Source: Mobiluncus sp034180645 (GTDB taxonomy: Bacteria; Actinomycetota; Actinomycetes; Actinomycetales; Actinomycetaceae). Taken from it: a DNA stretch of 64,000 bases. The notes beneath the pieces were generated by a model. The model was not told the origin of the DNA and ran no database searches. It worked only from the letters and a program-made list of their open reading frames with translations. Numbering within the stretch: position 1 is the first letter of the stretch; every line of letters begins with the position of its first letter. The stretch spans positions 130,788-194,787 of the forward strand of contig NZ_JAXFNY010000021.1 of assembly GCF_034180645.1 (NCBI RefSeq). Direction: 5' to 3'. Shown here one piece after another: positions 14,813 through 24,027 of this stretch. The translations under genes were made by a program, and so were the position numbers.

Positions 14813-16225
14813 TCACTTGCGTGATGGAAACTCGAAAATCCTGGTACCGACCCAGAATTGGACGAACATCATCACCACCATCAAACCAATCGTGGCAGCG
14901 AATGCCCAGGGTCCCAAAAAGAGGGTCGTGGCGTAGGTAATTCCGCCGTACGCCACCAGCGCGGCAGCCGCGAGGGTGTCAGCCACGTTCAGAGCTGCGG
15001 AGACTTCGCCGTGGCGTTGGGGCGGGGTCAGGGAGAGGGCGTGGACAGTGGCTAGCGGAAAGATGAGGCCTTGACCCGAACCAGCGATGGCCCATCCCAC
15101 CAGCACAAACCAGGGGCTGAAACCGGGCACGACCGCCAGGAGTACCACCAGGGTGCCCGTAATCTGGATGATGGGACCGATGATAATCAACCAACGGCGG
15201 TGCGCTGGATTCACAATTCGGCCCTGAATCCACGAGCTGAAAGCCCAGGTCATTGACGAAACTGTCATGGACAGGCCGGCCATGGTGGGACCCCAACCGT
15301 GAATTTCTTTCAGTAGGAGAGGCAGGTAGAGATCTACGGTGACGAAAGTACCGTTCAACAGTCCGCGCATCGCCACGGTGGCGGGGACGCCGCGCACCGC
15401 CCGGAAAGTACCGGGAGGAAGGATAGGACGAGCCGCAAAGAACAGTGCCAAGGTCAGGACTAAGGCAGCAATAATGAGTACCAGAGAGACCGTTTCACGT
15501 TCCACCCCGGAGATGACTTGCAGGGCGCCAATCAAGATGCCGCTAAAGATGGAACCCCAAAGCAGGCGTGGCGAGGGACGGAACGGCACCGGGTCATGCA
15601 GCGGAGGAAATTGGCGAAATTTTGGCCACACTACCGGAAAAAACACCAGAAATAGGATTGGGCAAATTCCGAAAACGAAACGCCAATGCACATAGTCCAC
15701 CAGGAATCCCGCCACCAGCGGGCCCACCAGGGAAGGCACCACCCAGGCGATAGCAAAGACCGCAAAAAAAGCCGGCTGCTTGTGCGGTAAGACGTAGGAT
15801 CCCACCATCACATAGAGGGGCACAATCAGCAGACCGCCGCCCAGACCCTGAATCGCGCGTCCCACCACGACAAACCAAATGTTGGGGGCGAAACTCGCCA
15901 CCAGCAGTCCCCCGGTGAAAGCCACTATGCCCGTGTAAATTACCGGTTTCGGGCCTTTAGTATCGACCCAAGCCCCGGCTAGGGCGGTGGTGATCAACTG
16001 GGTGGACATGGAGATTCCGGCCGCCAGCGCGAACAGATTTTTACCGTCCAGGCGGTCCACGATGAAAGGCATGGCTGTGTTTACCGCGATTGCTTCAAAA
16101 GCAACCAAGGTAATCATCCCAGTAGCGATGATTTTAAACCAGGCCGCTAGGTAACCGCTGAGATAGTTATTTCCCTTGTCCTCAGCTGACTTCTGGTTGC
16201 GTCCCGATGCTTCCACGCTGTCCAC
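14813..16225 (-). CDS. Major facilitator superfamily transporter
   Basis: About 470 residues, 12-14 hydrophobic segments. The N-terminal half has the MFS drug:H+ antiporter pattern (LAGAWVDTKGPKPVIYTG, motif A variant; VVGRAIQGLGGGLLIVPLY, motif B/C). It is probably an exporter of small molecules; the substrate is unknown. The open frame reaches 16303, but that extension runs through the stem of a terminator (16258-16296). GTG 16225 is chosen because AGGGAG lies upstream (11-base spacing, so not certain) and the family similarity begins after it. Confidence 0.85.
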   Translation of the reverse strand: MDSVEASGRNQKSAEDKGNNYLSGYLAAWFKIIATGMITLVAFEAIAVNTAMPFIVDRLDGKNLFALAAGISMSTQLITTALAGAWVDTKGPKPVIYTGIVAFTGGLLVASFAPNIWFVVVGRAIQGLGGGLLIVPLYVMVGSYVLPHKQPAFFAVFAIAWVVPSLVGPLVAGFLVDYVHWRFVFGICPILFLVFFPVVWPKFRQFPPLHDPVPFRPSPRLLWGSIFSGILIGALQVISGVERETVSLVLIIAALVLTLALFFAARPILPPGTFRAVRGVPATVAMRGLLNGTFVTVDLYLPLLLKEIHGWGPTMAGLSMTVSSMTWAFSSWIQGRIVNPAHRRWLIIIGPIIQITGTLVVLLAVVPGFSPWFVLVGWAIAGSGQGLIFPLATVHALSLTPPQRHGEVSAALNVADTLAAAALVAYGGITYATTLFLGPWAFAATIGLMVVMMFVQFWVGTRIFEFPSRK

Positions 16226-16250
16226 GGATTTATTCACTCCCTCATCACTC

Positions 16251-16296
16251 AAAAAGTCTCCCTGCCGGAACCCTAGGTTAAGGCTCCGACAGGGAG
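16251..16296 (-). terminator. Terminator between the lipase and MFS genes
   Basis: On the minus strand CTCCCTGTCGGA and TCCGGCAGGGAG form a 12-bp stem with one mismatch and a 15-base loop, followed by TTTTT. It should end transcription of the lipase gene. Confidence 0.75.
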
Positions 16297-16324
16297 TTGG
16301 CAAAAAATATTCGGTCTCCCCAGA

Positions 16325-17386
16325 TTACAAATCAGAAGCCTGCAAGTAAGGCTGATAGCGGTGGCATTGCACCGGAATCTGCCAGGACAAACGATCCTCT
16401 TGCAGTTCTTGCAGCACAAGCTGCAGCGCCACATCACTATAGGTCATGTTTTGGTGTCGATGCGCATCCGCCGGGCACACGTCTTGGAGTACCACGTTAT
16501 TGACGTTGCTGCCTTCCAAGAATTCGCTGGTGTAGGGGGTGACGACCGTGTCTAACTTGGTGGTAATCACGGTGTAGTCGATGTTCGGGTAAACTTCAAT
16601 ACCATCGTTGAGCTGGTTAAAGAACTCCGAACCAACCAGCTGCTGCATTAAACCGGTCTGGTTGGAGCTGTGGAACACTTTGTCGTCAAGGGTCGGAATT
16701 TCCTGGCGCAGCCAGTTAACTAGGTTCAGCATTCCTCCCAAGGTCGTGCCGTGGTTGTTCGGGGTCAGGCCAATGAGCTGGTCGACTTTCTGATCCCCGC
16801 CGTACCACTTGATGTACGCCCGCGGCAGCGCTCCACCGCCTTGGGAATGGCCCACCAAGTCAACCTTTGTGGCGCCGGTAGCCGCCAAGACTCGATCCAC
16901 AAAACCGGCCATAAACGCTGCGCTTTGCTTAATGTCGCCGCTGAAGGCTTTTGAATCGCTGATGACGGTTTCGCCCTTAGCGTTCTTTGAGGTCGCAGGG
17001 TTGTAGTTAAACGTAAATACGCAGTAACCTGCCTGTTTCAAGCGTGGAGACATGTAGGACCAGGCTCCGAAAGCATCATTGCTGGTACCCGGAATTAAGA
17101 TGACCGGTTCCGTGCCCGGGGCCGGCCGGCAGTTGAAATCATTAGCGCCCAAAGGCGTCATCCCCGGATGCAAAGCGGCCTGGCTCAAACCCACCATTGC
17201 CGTGTGGTAATCAGGGCCATATCCATTGGCGGGGATTCCTCCCGGGGAACTTGGGGCTTCAATGCCACCAATATTGTCAATAGTGGGATCCGCAGGAGCC
17301 GGAAGAGCCAGAGCCGCATTGGCGCTCAGACCCAACCCTAGAAATGCTGCCCCAGCTGCCGCCGCGATACGAGTTAGCTTCTTCAA
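16325..17386 (-). CDS. Secreted lipase/esterase of the alpha/beta-hydrolase fold
   Basis: 353 residues from a TTG start. The N terminus has KK, a hydrophobic core (AAAGAAFLGLGLSANA) and an ALA cleavage region, a Sec signal peptide. The mature enzyme shows the oxyanion region PVILIPGTSND, the nucleophile elbow GHSQGG at about residue 180 and a late catalytic-type His in DAHRHQNMTYSD. This resembles actinobacterial extracellular triacylglycerol lipases such as those of cutibacteria. The frame is open to 17611, but AAGGAG lies 6-7 bases before the TTG and the signal peptide begins there. Secreted lipases help skin and mucosal actinobacteria use host lipid; here that role is inferred. Confidence 0.88.
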   Translation of the reverse strand: MKKLTRIAAAAGAAFLGLGLSANAALALPAPADPTIDNIGGIEAPSSPGGIPANGYGPDYHTAMVGLSQAALHPGMTPLGANDFNCRPAPGTEPVILIPGTSNDAFGAWSYMSPRLKQAGYCVFTFNYNPATSKNAKGETVISDSKAFSGDIKQSAAFMAGFVDRVLAATGATKVDLVGHSQGGGALPRAYIKWYGGDQKVDQLIGLTPNNHGTTLGGMLNLVNWLRQEIPTLDDKVFHSSNQTGLMQQLVGSEFFNQLNDGIEVYPNIDYTVITTKLDTVVTPYTSEFLEGSNVNNVVLQDVCPADAHRHQNMTYSDVALQLVLQELQEDRLSWQIPVQCHRYQPYLQASDL

Positions 17387-17516
17387 CTCAGTCTCCTTCT
17401 TGGTTTGGATTGTCACAAGCTTCCAGGGGCTGTTTTTCGTGCTGAGGCTGTTGTCTGCCACGCCTACTCCATCAGTTCCTTGAATAAATCCTAAAAGGAT
17501 TCTGAAAGAAAAACAA

Positions 17517-17559
17517 CTGTTTGTCCCTGACAAACAGGGGATGTTTTTCCTAGTCAGGG
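17517..17559. other. Two overlapping, mutually exclusive hairpins upstream of the lipase gene
   Basis: CTGTTTGT (17517-17524) pairs with ACAAACAG (17530-17537). Alternatively CCCTGAC (17525-17531) pairs with GTCAGGG (17553-17559). Because the stems share bases, only one can form at a time. They lie between the preceding minus-strand gene and the lipase start, so they could be a terminator for the former or a regulated leader for the latter. Confidence 0.5.
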
Positions 17560-17611
17560 CCGTTTCAAAAGCACGGCGGGGAGGTTTTACACCGCCTCGC
17601 GCCTCACGCAC

Positions 17612-18424
17612 TCACTTTCCGCCGTCGTGGGTGGGTTTCCAGTGAGAACCGACCGTCCGGGTGTCCCCCGTGACAATGGTCAGGTCGTTGCGAATGTTAG
17701 AACCGGTTAGCATACCGCGGGCAACCGGGATGAGTTTATGCGCCACCGCGATCCGCACCAGGGGCACAATTAGCTCTGCCGCGTGAAGGGGGACTCGTCC
17801 GATATACGTTTTCTTGTCGAGATAGGCGCCCAAGCCACCGTCGTCCTCCTGCATCCACAGAGCCACCGGCACCGTCTTGCCAGTGGAAATATAGGGATGG
17901 AGAGGAGCAATGTGATTATCGTAATCCTCCAAAGGGATTTCTTCCCCAGGAGGCAAAATTGTAAAGGCTTTTCTCGGGAACAAATTGACCGGACCCACCC
18001 CGCCGACAGGGGGTAAACTCAAGGTCACGCGGTTTGCCAACCTAGATTTGGTGCGTTGCGCCCACAGGTGGCAAGGCACTACTAGATTGAGTTCTTGGGC
18101 ATCCAAACCATTGAGTTCCACCACATATTTGCCGGCGGTAGCGTGATCCAAATAGCCCACGAAGTGGCCTTGCACCCACACGCAGACCGCCGCGTAATCA
18201 TCAGGATTGTTGCGGTCACGCACCAAGTAAGCCCAGTCATCTATTTCCGCGCCATGAATATCGTCCACGTTGTGTCCGGCAAACAGCGCCGCAAAATCAT
18301 CTTGTAGCTCGAGCGAATCCTCAACGGTGGCAAACGTAGAAGGCGCTTCCCACCCGGCAAAACTTTTAAGGTAGGGGCGAACCGGACCGCTGGTATCGGG
18401 TCTACCCTTAGAAAACAACCCCAC
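17612..18424 (-). CDS. Uncharacterised protein with two possible HIRAN-like segments
   Basis: 270 residues from GTG 18424, which has AAAGGGGAA at good spacing. No signal or membrane segment. Two stretches resemble each other and the HIRAN pattern: YAAVCVWVQGHFVGYLDHA at about 78-96, and VALWMQEDDGGLGAYLDKK with TYIGRVPLHAAELIV at about 190-230. HIRAN domains bind DNA ends in replication and repair proteins, but the match is weak and by eye. No catalytic motif is visible. It lies alone, upstream of the secreted lipase on the same strand. Confidence 0.6.
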   Translation of the reverse strand: MGLFSKGRPDTSGPVRPYLKSFAGWEAPSTFATVEDSLELQDDFAALFAGHNVDDIHGAEIDDWAYLVRDRNNPDDYAAVCVWVQGHFVGYLDHATAGKYVVELNGLDAQELNLVVPCHLWAQRTKSRLANRVTLSLPPVGGVGPVNLFPRKAFTILPPGEEIPLEDYDNHIAPLHPYISTGKTVPVALWMQEDDGGLGAYLDKKTYIGRVPLHAAELIVPLVRIAVAHKLIPVARGMLTGSNIRNDLTIVTGDTRTVGSHWKPTHDGGK

Positions 18425-18584
18425 GCCGTTCCCCTTTCACGAGTTTTACCTGCACTCTTTACATTCTCAGGCGACAAAACTATTTTCAAGCATAGCCAAA
18501 ATCGTTGACCGATAAGTCCGGTTGGTCGCTTTCCAACGGTTTTTTTGAGAATTCAACAGGGAAATCGCCAGCCTCGTGGTGCAC

Positions 18585-19190
18585 TCAGTCAACTTCCTGA
18601 CAGTTTTTCGGTGCCGGCGGATAGGGTCCCAAATCACCGTCACTGAGGTTATCCATAGCGAGCGCACCCTGGAACTGTTCCCCCAACAGGACGTTAATCT
18701 CTGCACCACGATTCAAATCAATCCTGACGTCTGCTTCCGGCAGGGCACGCGCCAACGAAAATGCTTTCGCCACATTTTTCTTGCTGGTGTTAATGCGAGC
18801 CGCCCCGGCGTAGGAATCGGGCGAATTCCCTACCACTTTCACCTTGACGCCAAAGCCTTTCAGTCGCTGTGCCGTTTGCGTGGCCAGACCGTTTTGGGAA
18901 GAACCGTTGAATATGTTTACCGTCACTCCCTGTAAGGAAACCGGCTTTCCCTTCGGAGCGCATGGCGGCACTTTCGCCTTTGCCTCCTCGGACAAAACAA
19001 AAGAATTACCGAAAGGCAGAGAAACCAAACCCATAGCAAAAGGCAGGGAAACCACCAATACCGCAGCCATCGCTAGCACAATCCAGCCGAAAATCACGGT
19101 TTGGCGAGCCAGGGTGCGTCGTCTCCGTTTGGCGCATATCTCCTGGGAATCACCCTGGCCGAGCAGGTCCTTTGCTTCAATTCTGGGCAT
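18585..19190 (-). CDS. LytR C-terminal-domain membrane-anchored protein
   Basis: 201 residues. A basic N terminus (AKRRRRTLARQ) precedes one membrane helix (about 33-55, VIFGWIVLAMAAVLVVSLPF). The extracytoplasmic part carries a LytR_C domain (VTVNIFNGSSQNGLATQTAQ, then GFGVKVKVVGNSP). LytR_C domains occur at the end of LytR-CpsA-Psr ligases or alone, as here, and are linked to cell-wall assembly. The frame is open to 19310, inside the uracil permease gene; ATG 19190 with upstream AAGG gives the natural start and overlaps the permease stop by 14 bases, so the two are coupled. Confidence 0.82.
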   Translation of the reverse strand: MPRIEAKDLLGQGDSQEICAKRRRRTLARQTVIFGWIVLAMAAVLVVSLPFAMGLVSLPFGNSFVLSEEAKAKVPPCAPKGKPVSLQGVTVNIFNGSSQNGLATQTAQRLKGFGVKVKVVGNSPDSYAGAARINTSKKNVAKAFSLARALPEADVRIDLNRGAEINVLLGEQFQGALAMDNLSDGDLGPYPPAPKNCQEVD

Positions 19191-20601
19191 CTTTTTGGCC
19201 TTGCGTGGCTCGGAGTTCTTGATCCGCGTGACGCTTAGCGTAGGCTTCAGAATGCAATTCCGTTCCGGCCGGGGCGGAAGCCGGGGAGGCCTGCTCCAGT
19301 TTGGTGCCACGAACGTTAGAAATCGCCCGCATGACGTGGTACATGATGATGGCGCCGAAGGAACCCATCGCGATACCCTCGAACTTCACGTCGCCGATGA
19401 CCAATGTGTAGTTCGCGATAGCCATCACCATCGCCACCGCGGCCGTATTCAGGTTCACCGGGTCAGCGAAATCCACCTGGTTCTGGACCCAGATACGCAC
19501 TCCGAGCATCCCAATCATGCCGTACAGAATCGTCGCGGCTCCACCCAGAACCCCCGGCGGAATGGTGGCGATAATCTCACCGAACTTGGGCAGCAGGGAC
19601 AGGGCCAGAGCCCCGATAGCGGCAATGATGTAAGCCACGGTGGAGTAAACCCGAGTCGCGGCCATCACGCCGATGTTTTCGGCATAGGTGGTTGTACCGG
19701 AACCGCCGCCGCTGCCGGCAATCATGGTGGACAAACCGTCCGCAATCAAAGCCCGACCCGTCAGGTCATCGAGATTCTGACCGGTCATGGCGGACACGGA
19801 CTTTACGTGTCCCACGTTTTCAGCGATGAGAACCAACACTACCGGAAGGAACAAGCCCAACAGGGCGGGGCTAAACGCCGGAGCGTGGAAAGTCGGTAGG
19901 CCCACCCAGTCGGCTTTGCTGATAGCTTCAAAGTTCACTTCGTGGCGAATCACCGCGGTCGCATAGCCGATAAGCACCCCGATGAGAATCGATAAACGTC
20001 CGATGATGCCCTTGAACAGGACGGTAATCAGCAGGACGGACACGATGGTCACGGTGGCCGTCACGGGAGCCTGCTGGACGTTATTCCATGCCGAAGGAGC
20101 CAGGTTGAAACCAATCAGGGAAACGATAGCCCCCGTCACAATCGGTGGCATAATCCGGTCAATCCAGGCCGCACCCGCGAAGTGAACTAACACACCGACC
20201 AACAGCAGCAAGGCGCCGGCGGAAATCACCCCGCCTTGTGCCAGAGCCATCTTTTCTGAGTCGATGGGAGCTCCGCCCCCGGAAACGTAACCGGTGACCG
20301 CACCGATGGGCGCAATCAACGCAAAAGATGAACCCAAATACGAAGGCAAGCGTCCGGAAGTGATGAGAATAAACAGGATGGTGCCCACACCCGTAAAGAA
20401 CAGGGTGGTTGCGGGAGAAAATCCGGTCAGCAACGGAACCAGGAAGGTCGCGCCGAACATAGCGACAATATGTTGGGCCCCGATACCGATGGTTCGCGGC
20501 CAAGTTAGACGCTCGTTGGGCTGTACTACCTCACCGGTAGTAATGTGCTTGCCGTCCCCATGCAATTTCCACTTGAAATTACCGGTTTTCGTTTCTGACA
20601 T
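19177..20601 (-). CDS. Uracil/xanthine permease (NCS2 family, UraA-like)
   Basis: 474 residues with about 14 hydrophobic segments. The family segment PPGVLGGAATILYG and the centre AENIGHVKSV-like stretch (reads AENVGHVKSVSAMTGQNL) match UraA-type nucleobase:H+ symporters, with the Glu that binds uracil. The frame opens at 20667, but GGAAGGACGAAAT precedes ATG 20601 (MSETKTGNFKW). Together with upp at 24028 it would supply uracil for UMP salvage, though the two are not in one operon. The downstream LytR_C gene overlaps its stop. Confidence 0.9.
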   Translation of the reverse strand: MSETKTGNFKWKLHGDGKHITTGEVVQPNERLTWPRTIGIGAQHIVAMFGATFLVPLLTGFSPATTLFFTGVGTILFILITSGRLPSYLGSSFALIAPIGAVTGYVSGGGAPIDSEKMALAQGGVISAGALLLLVGVLVHFAGAAWIDRIMPPIVTGAIVSLIGFNLAPSAWNNVQQAPVTATVTIVSVLLITVLFKGIIGRLSILIGVLIGYATAVIRHEVNFEAISKADWVGLPTFHAPAFSPALLGLFLPVVLVLIAENVGHVKSVSAMTGQNLDDLTGRALIADGLSTMIAGSGGGSGTTTYAENIGVMAATRVYSTVAYIIAAIGALALSLLPKFGEIIATIPPGVLGGAATILYGMIGMLGVRIWVQNQVDFADPVNLNTAAVAMVMAIANYTLVIGDVKFEGIAMGSFGAIIMYHVMRAISNVRGTKLEQASPASAPAGTELHSEAYAKRHADQELRATQGQKDAQN

Positions 20602-20696
20602 ATTTCGTCCTTCCTTGCAGACTCCCGAATCTGTCCCTCCCATCCTAATACGGCCTCCGTTGCGCAAAAAAACGCCTGTTGCGCTAGGCTAAACAC

Positions 20697-21053
20697 GTGA
20701 GCGATGCCTATGTTTCGGATTTTCCCGGCCTGGAAAAGGTCAATCCACAAGAGGTTTTTTCTCGCCCCGGGTACACTGACTCCACACAAAAAATCCCCGG
20801 CATCGTCATTACGTTGTTCGTGATTACTCTGGTCAGTTTCGTGGTGCCGATGTTTTTTTCGATAGCTGCCATCGTCGTGGCGGTGCTGGCGGGCGGGATG
20901 CTGCGGGCGAGCGCCCTCTCTTGCGAACGCCAACCCGGAGACGGGCTGCTGCGAGCCACTTTCGGCCTGTCTTTCCTGTCTATAGGCTGGGGCACAGTGT
21001 GGTTCCTGGCTTGGGTAATCACCAAAGTGACTGTGACAGTCGTCCCGTTTTAG
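20697..21053 (+). CDS. Small membrane protein, unknown function
   Basis: 118 residues from GTG. A 30-residue hydrophilic N terminus is followed by two close hydrophobic segments (about 34-70, VITLFVITLVSFVVPMFF and IAAIVVAVLAGGML) and a third near the end (LSFLSIGWGTVWFLAWVI). TAGGCT lies 6 bases before the GTG with no Shine-Dalgarno, so the transcript is probably leaderless. Divergent from the uracil permease. No family recognised. Confidence 0.65.
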   Translation: MSDAYVSDFPGLEKVNPQEVFSRPGYTDSTQKIPGIVITLFVITLVSFVVPMFFSIAAIVVAVLAGGMLRASALSCERQPGDGLLRATFGLSFLSIGWGTVWFLAWVITKVTVTVVPF

Positions 21054-21114
21054 CCTCTGTTAGCTACAGCGTCCCGTTTTCGATGCAGGGGAATCCCTAA
21101 TCCAAGTCGACTAG

Positions 21115-22608
21115 TTATTCATCGATAGGCTCATCGGGAATCTCAGAGGAGAGCAGACGGCGCACCTGGAACTTTTGAATCCAGGTGGTCCACAAAATCC
21201 CGCAAGTCGTGGTGACGACAAAAGCAATAATAGCTAGCCAGGGCTGTCCCACCATTGAGCGCGCCACAATAATGGCAGACAGCAAACCAATGGGCATAAA
21301 AGACCCCAACCAAATGACCTTGTACCCGGTCGGATCATAGAAACGTCCCGAACCGATACGGCTGGCAAAAGCGTAGGTGAAGAGCAGCACAATCGCCATC
21401 AACACGGTAAAGGCAATCAAGGAAAGGAAGGCGTTCAAAGCGGATACAGCCGCCCCGCACACGCCGCCGAACAAGGAAATGACCCAGCGAATCCAGCGCG
21501 GAATCGCGACGATACGGGCCAGGACCTGACGGGCATGTTCGGGATCGCGAATGGACTCCATAATCAGGCTGATTTCGTAGCCGGTGTAATACGACGGGTG
21601 TTCGCGAGCAATGTAAGGAATTTCGTAGCGGGCATCCACCTCGGGGACTTCACCCACAGCCAAACCTACGGCTCGCATCTGCAGTCCGTCAGAATCTTCG
21701 ATTTCTTTGGGGCTCAGAATTGTCGCCGCAGCCATATTTGACACGGGCTGACCCAACAGTTCCTTTAGGGATGGGCCCGCGTTCGGGTCTCCGGGAAGGG
21801 TGAGGCTCCCCCGTATACCTTCGGATTTGTTTTCCCCCCGGCTGACATCACGCTTTTTGCGCCGGGAGGCACGACCGACCACGGCAGACTGGTCGGACCC
21901 CAAAGTCGGCATGTTAAAGGGCACCCGTGTGCGGATGTCTTGCAAATCAGGATGCTGTTCCTCCGTGAGTTGTGCCACCTGGCGAGGATCCATGGGCTGG
22001 GGTTCGTACCGGGCAGCAGGCGCTCCCATCGGGGGATATCCGGCGGGCTGCTGGGGTGGGGTTCCCGGCTGACGGGGGACACTCGGCGGGTTTTGCGCAG
22101 GGTATCCTGAATAATCTGGATACCCTGCAGGATTGGAAACAGGCATCTGACCGCCGGCGAAAGGCGGCTGAGCTATGTTGGGATCCCCATAGCTGTAATC
22201 AGCATATGCATTCGGATTCGGGGACTGGCTGTTTGGGTTGTACGCCGGCATTCCCATTGGTGCAGCTGGTGGCATTCCCATCACGCCGTCCATGCCGCTA
22301 TATTCCCCACGGAGAGGCACCGACCCGTTGTTGTATGGCGCGGCTGCGTTGAGAGGCACCGCACCTCCCGTCTCCCCATCTAAGGAAACCAAATTGCCGT
22401 TGCGGGGCGCACTACCGTAGTTTTGGGGAGGAACAGCTTCCGGGTTCAAAGGAACCGCTGCCTGATTAAGTGGAACCGCTCCAGAGGGGGTACCGCCCAA
22501 GGAAACCAGGTTCGGGTTGGCATTTGCAGGTTTAGGCGCAGGTCTGCCCCCTTGACCGTTGCCGGGCACATTCACGCCAGTCATAAACCTGTAATCCTCC
22601 TCGAACAT
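21115..22608 (-). CDS. Proline-rich N-terminal domain plus polytopic membrane domain, unknown function
   Basis: 497 residues. The first 220 are low-complexity, rich in Pro, Gly, Ala, Asn and Tyr, with a repeated NLVSL(G/D)G-GAVPLN unit and later PxxPxQPxG runs, as in actinobacterial proteins that anchor at the division or growth site. About 340-480 holds four membrane segments (WIRWVISLFGGVCGAAVSAL, AFTVLMAIVLLFTYAFA, VIWLGSFMPIGLLSAIIV, WLAIIAFVVTTTCGILW). ATG 22608 is used; an in-frame ATG at 22584 has GAGGAGG 12 bases before it and is an alternative. Function is unknown. Confidence 0.75.
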   Translation of the reverse strand: MFEEDYRFMTGVNVPGNGQGGRPAPKPANANPNLVSLGGTPSGAVPLNQAAVPLNPEAVPPQNYGSAPRNGNLVSLDGETGGAVPLNAAAPYNNGSVPLRGEYSGMDGVMGMPPAAPMGMPAYNPNSQSPNPNAYADYSYGDPNIAQPPFAGGQMPVSNPAGYPDYSGYPAQNPPSVPRQPGTPPQQPAGYPPMGAPAARYEPQPMDPRQVAQLTEEQHPDLQDIRTRVPFNMPTLGSDQSAVVGRASRRKKRDVSRGENKSEGIRGSLTLPGDPNAGPSLKELLGQPVSNMAAATILSPKEIEDSDGLQMRAVGLAVGEVPEVDARYEIPYIAREHPSYYTGYEISLIMESIRDPEHARQVLARIVAIPRWIRWVISLFGGVCGAAVSALNAFLSLIAFTVLMAIVLLFTYAFASRIGSGRFYDPTGYKVIWLGSFMPIGLLSAIIVARSMVGQPWLAIIAFVVTTTCGILWTTWIQKFQVRRLLSSEIPDEPIDE

Positions 22609-22917
22609 ACATATACCTGGACACCATTGTACAAGGTTGAAACAGGTGGGGGCGCATGATTCTGTAAAGAAGAATTAAACTTTCCCCGTATTTTCAAACA
22701 AGCTCCCGCTTAGGGCTGCGAGCTGGCTCCTCAGCGAGCCAACCTACCTAGATAAATCGCAAGTGAGTTCAACTTTTCCTCGCCAACTCCCCAAGAAATG
22801 ATTGGCCCCCTGCGTCCTCCTCGCCGTGCCAACCACTCCCGACAAACCCTAAAATTTGCCGAACTGACATAGTTTAGGTATCTTTTTATGGCGTTGTTTT
22901 TGTGAACAACCGCACAC
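22609..22917. other. Intergenic stretch, no gene seen
   Basis: Contains a TACAAT-like -10 for the minus-strand gene near 22627-22632 and otherwise no reading frame or strong hairpin that could be defended. The tRNA-Leu promoter is presumably within the A/T-rich 22860-22900 part. Confidence 0.4.
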
Positions 22918-23001
22918 GCGCGAGTGGCGGAATTGGTAGACGCGCACGGTTCAGGTCCGTGTCCCAGTGATGGGGTAGGGGTTCAACTCCCCTTTCGCGC
23001 A
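22918..23001 (+). tRNA. tRNA-Leu (anticodon CAG)
   Basis: 84 bases, class II tRNA with long variable arm. Acceptor GCGCGAG/TTCGCGC, D arm TGGCGGAATTGGTAGACGCG, anticodon stem CACGG/CCGTG around TTCAGGT (CAG, codon CUG), T arm AGGGGTTCAACTCCCCT. CCA is not encoded. Confidence 0.95.
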
Positions 23002-23127
23002 CGTTTACGGGGTTTCCCGGTTTGGTACAGCACCCGGTTTCACCGTCTGTTCTGCCGGTTTTTTCTTTTTTTCTCGAATCTTTACTATCCTTTCATTGTT
23101 AACATGAACTCGAGGGAAAGGGACATC

Positions 23128-23958
23128 ATGAACAAATTTTTGACTCGTGCCGCCGCAGTTTTGGGCGCTGGCGCTCTGGCTATCTCTTTGACTGCTTGCG
23201 GTGGAGGCGGCACCGGTGACGCAAATGTTGTGACCGTTGGCGCTTCTCCCACCCCGCACGCCAAGATTCTGCAGTACCTGCAGGATTCCGGTGCCGCTGA
23301 AAAGGCTGGCATCACCATTAAAGTTCAGGAATTTTCTGATTACATCCAGCCCAACGAGGCTTTGAAGTCTGGGGATATCGATGCCAACTATTACCAAACC
23401 GTACCCTATCTCGAGGAACAATCAGCCTCTCGCGGTTACAAATTCACTGCCGGCAAGGGTATTCACCTGGAGCCGATGGGCATTTATTCCAGTAAAATCA
23501 AGAGTCTCGATGAGCTCAAAGATGGTGCCAAGATTGCCATCATTAACGACCCGTCGAACCAGGCACGCCAACTCAAACTGCTAGAGAACAATGATTTGCT
23601 GCAGTTGAAGGGCATGAAAGACATCTCGGTCGTAAACGTTAAGGCTAATCCAGACGCTAATCCGCACGGTTTCCAGTTCACCGAAGTTGATGGAGCCACA
23701 GAGCCATCCCTGCTGCCTGACGTGGATATTGCCGTTATCAACGGCAACTATGCTCAAGGTGGGGGCTTGAATCCAGCTGATGCTTTGTCTTTGGAAGACC
23801 CGGAAGGTAACCCTGCCGTGAACGTCTTGGTGTGGCGCGCCGATGAAAAGGACAAGCTCGAAGCCATTAAGAAGCTCGATGAGTTGCTGCATTCTGACGT
23901 GACCAAGAAATACATTGAAGACACCTGGCCGGATCAGTCGGTCATCCCGGCGTTCTGA
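23128..23958 (+). CDS. metQ: MetQ/NlpA-family methionine-binding lipoprotein
   Basis: 276 residues. Lipoprotein signal with lipobox LTAC, then the NlpA fold: VTVGASPTPHAKILQYLQ, VQEFSDYIQPNEALKSGDID, NYYQTVPYLEEQ, GIHLEPMGIYSSKIKSLDEL and NDPSNQARQLKLLE, all classic MetQ blocks. It binds methionine (possibly D-Met or Met dipeptides) for an MetNI importer. The frame overlaps the tRNA if extended upstream; ATG 23128 has AAAGGG 6 bases away. No metN or metI lies beside it, so it is an orphan binding protein serving a transporter elsewhere. A perfect terminator follows. Confidence 0.92.
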   Translation: MNKFLTRAAAVLGAGALAISLTACGGGGTGDANVVTVGASPTPHAKILQYLQDSGAAEKAGITIKVQEFSDYIQPNEALKSGDIDANYYQTVPYLEEQSASRGYKFTAGKGIHLEPMGIYSSKIKSLDELKDGAKIAIINDPSNQARQLKLLENNDLLQLKGMKDISVVNVKANPDANPHGFQFTEVDGATEPSLLPDVDIAVINGNYAQGGGLNPADALSLEDPEGNPAVNVLVWRADEKDKLEAIKKLDELLHSDVTKKYIEDTWPDQSVIPAF

Positions 23959-23967
23959 TTCGAGAAC

Positions 23968-24014
23968 TAAAACTATTGGCGGTCAAGGCAAAACCTTGAC
24001 CGCCAATAGTTTTA
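23968..24014. terminator. Bidirectional terminator between metQ and upp
   Basis: A 21-bp perfect stem (arm begins TAAAACTATTGGCGGTCAAG) with loop CAAAA, A run on the 5' side and T run on the 3' side, serving the two convergent genes. Confidence 0.95.
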
Positions 24015-24027
24015 ATGAAATCGCTGT

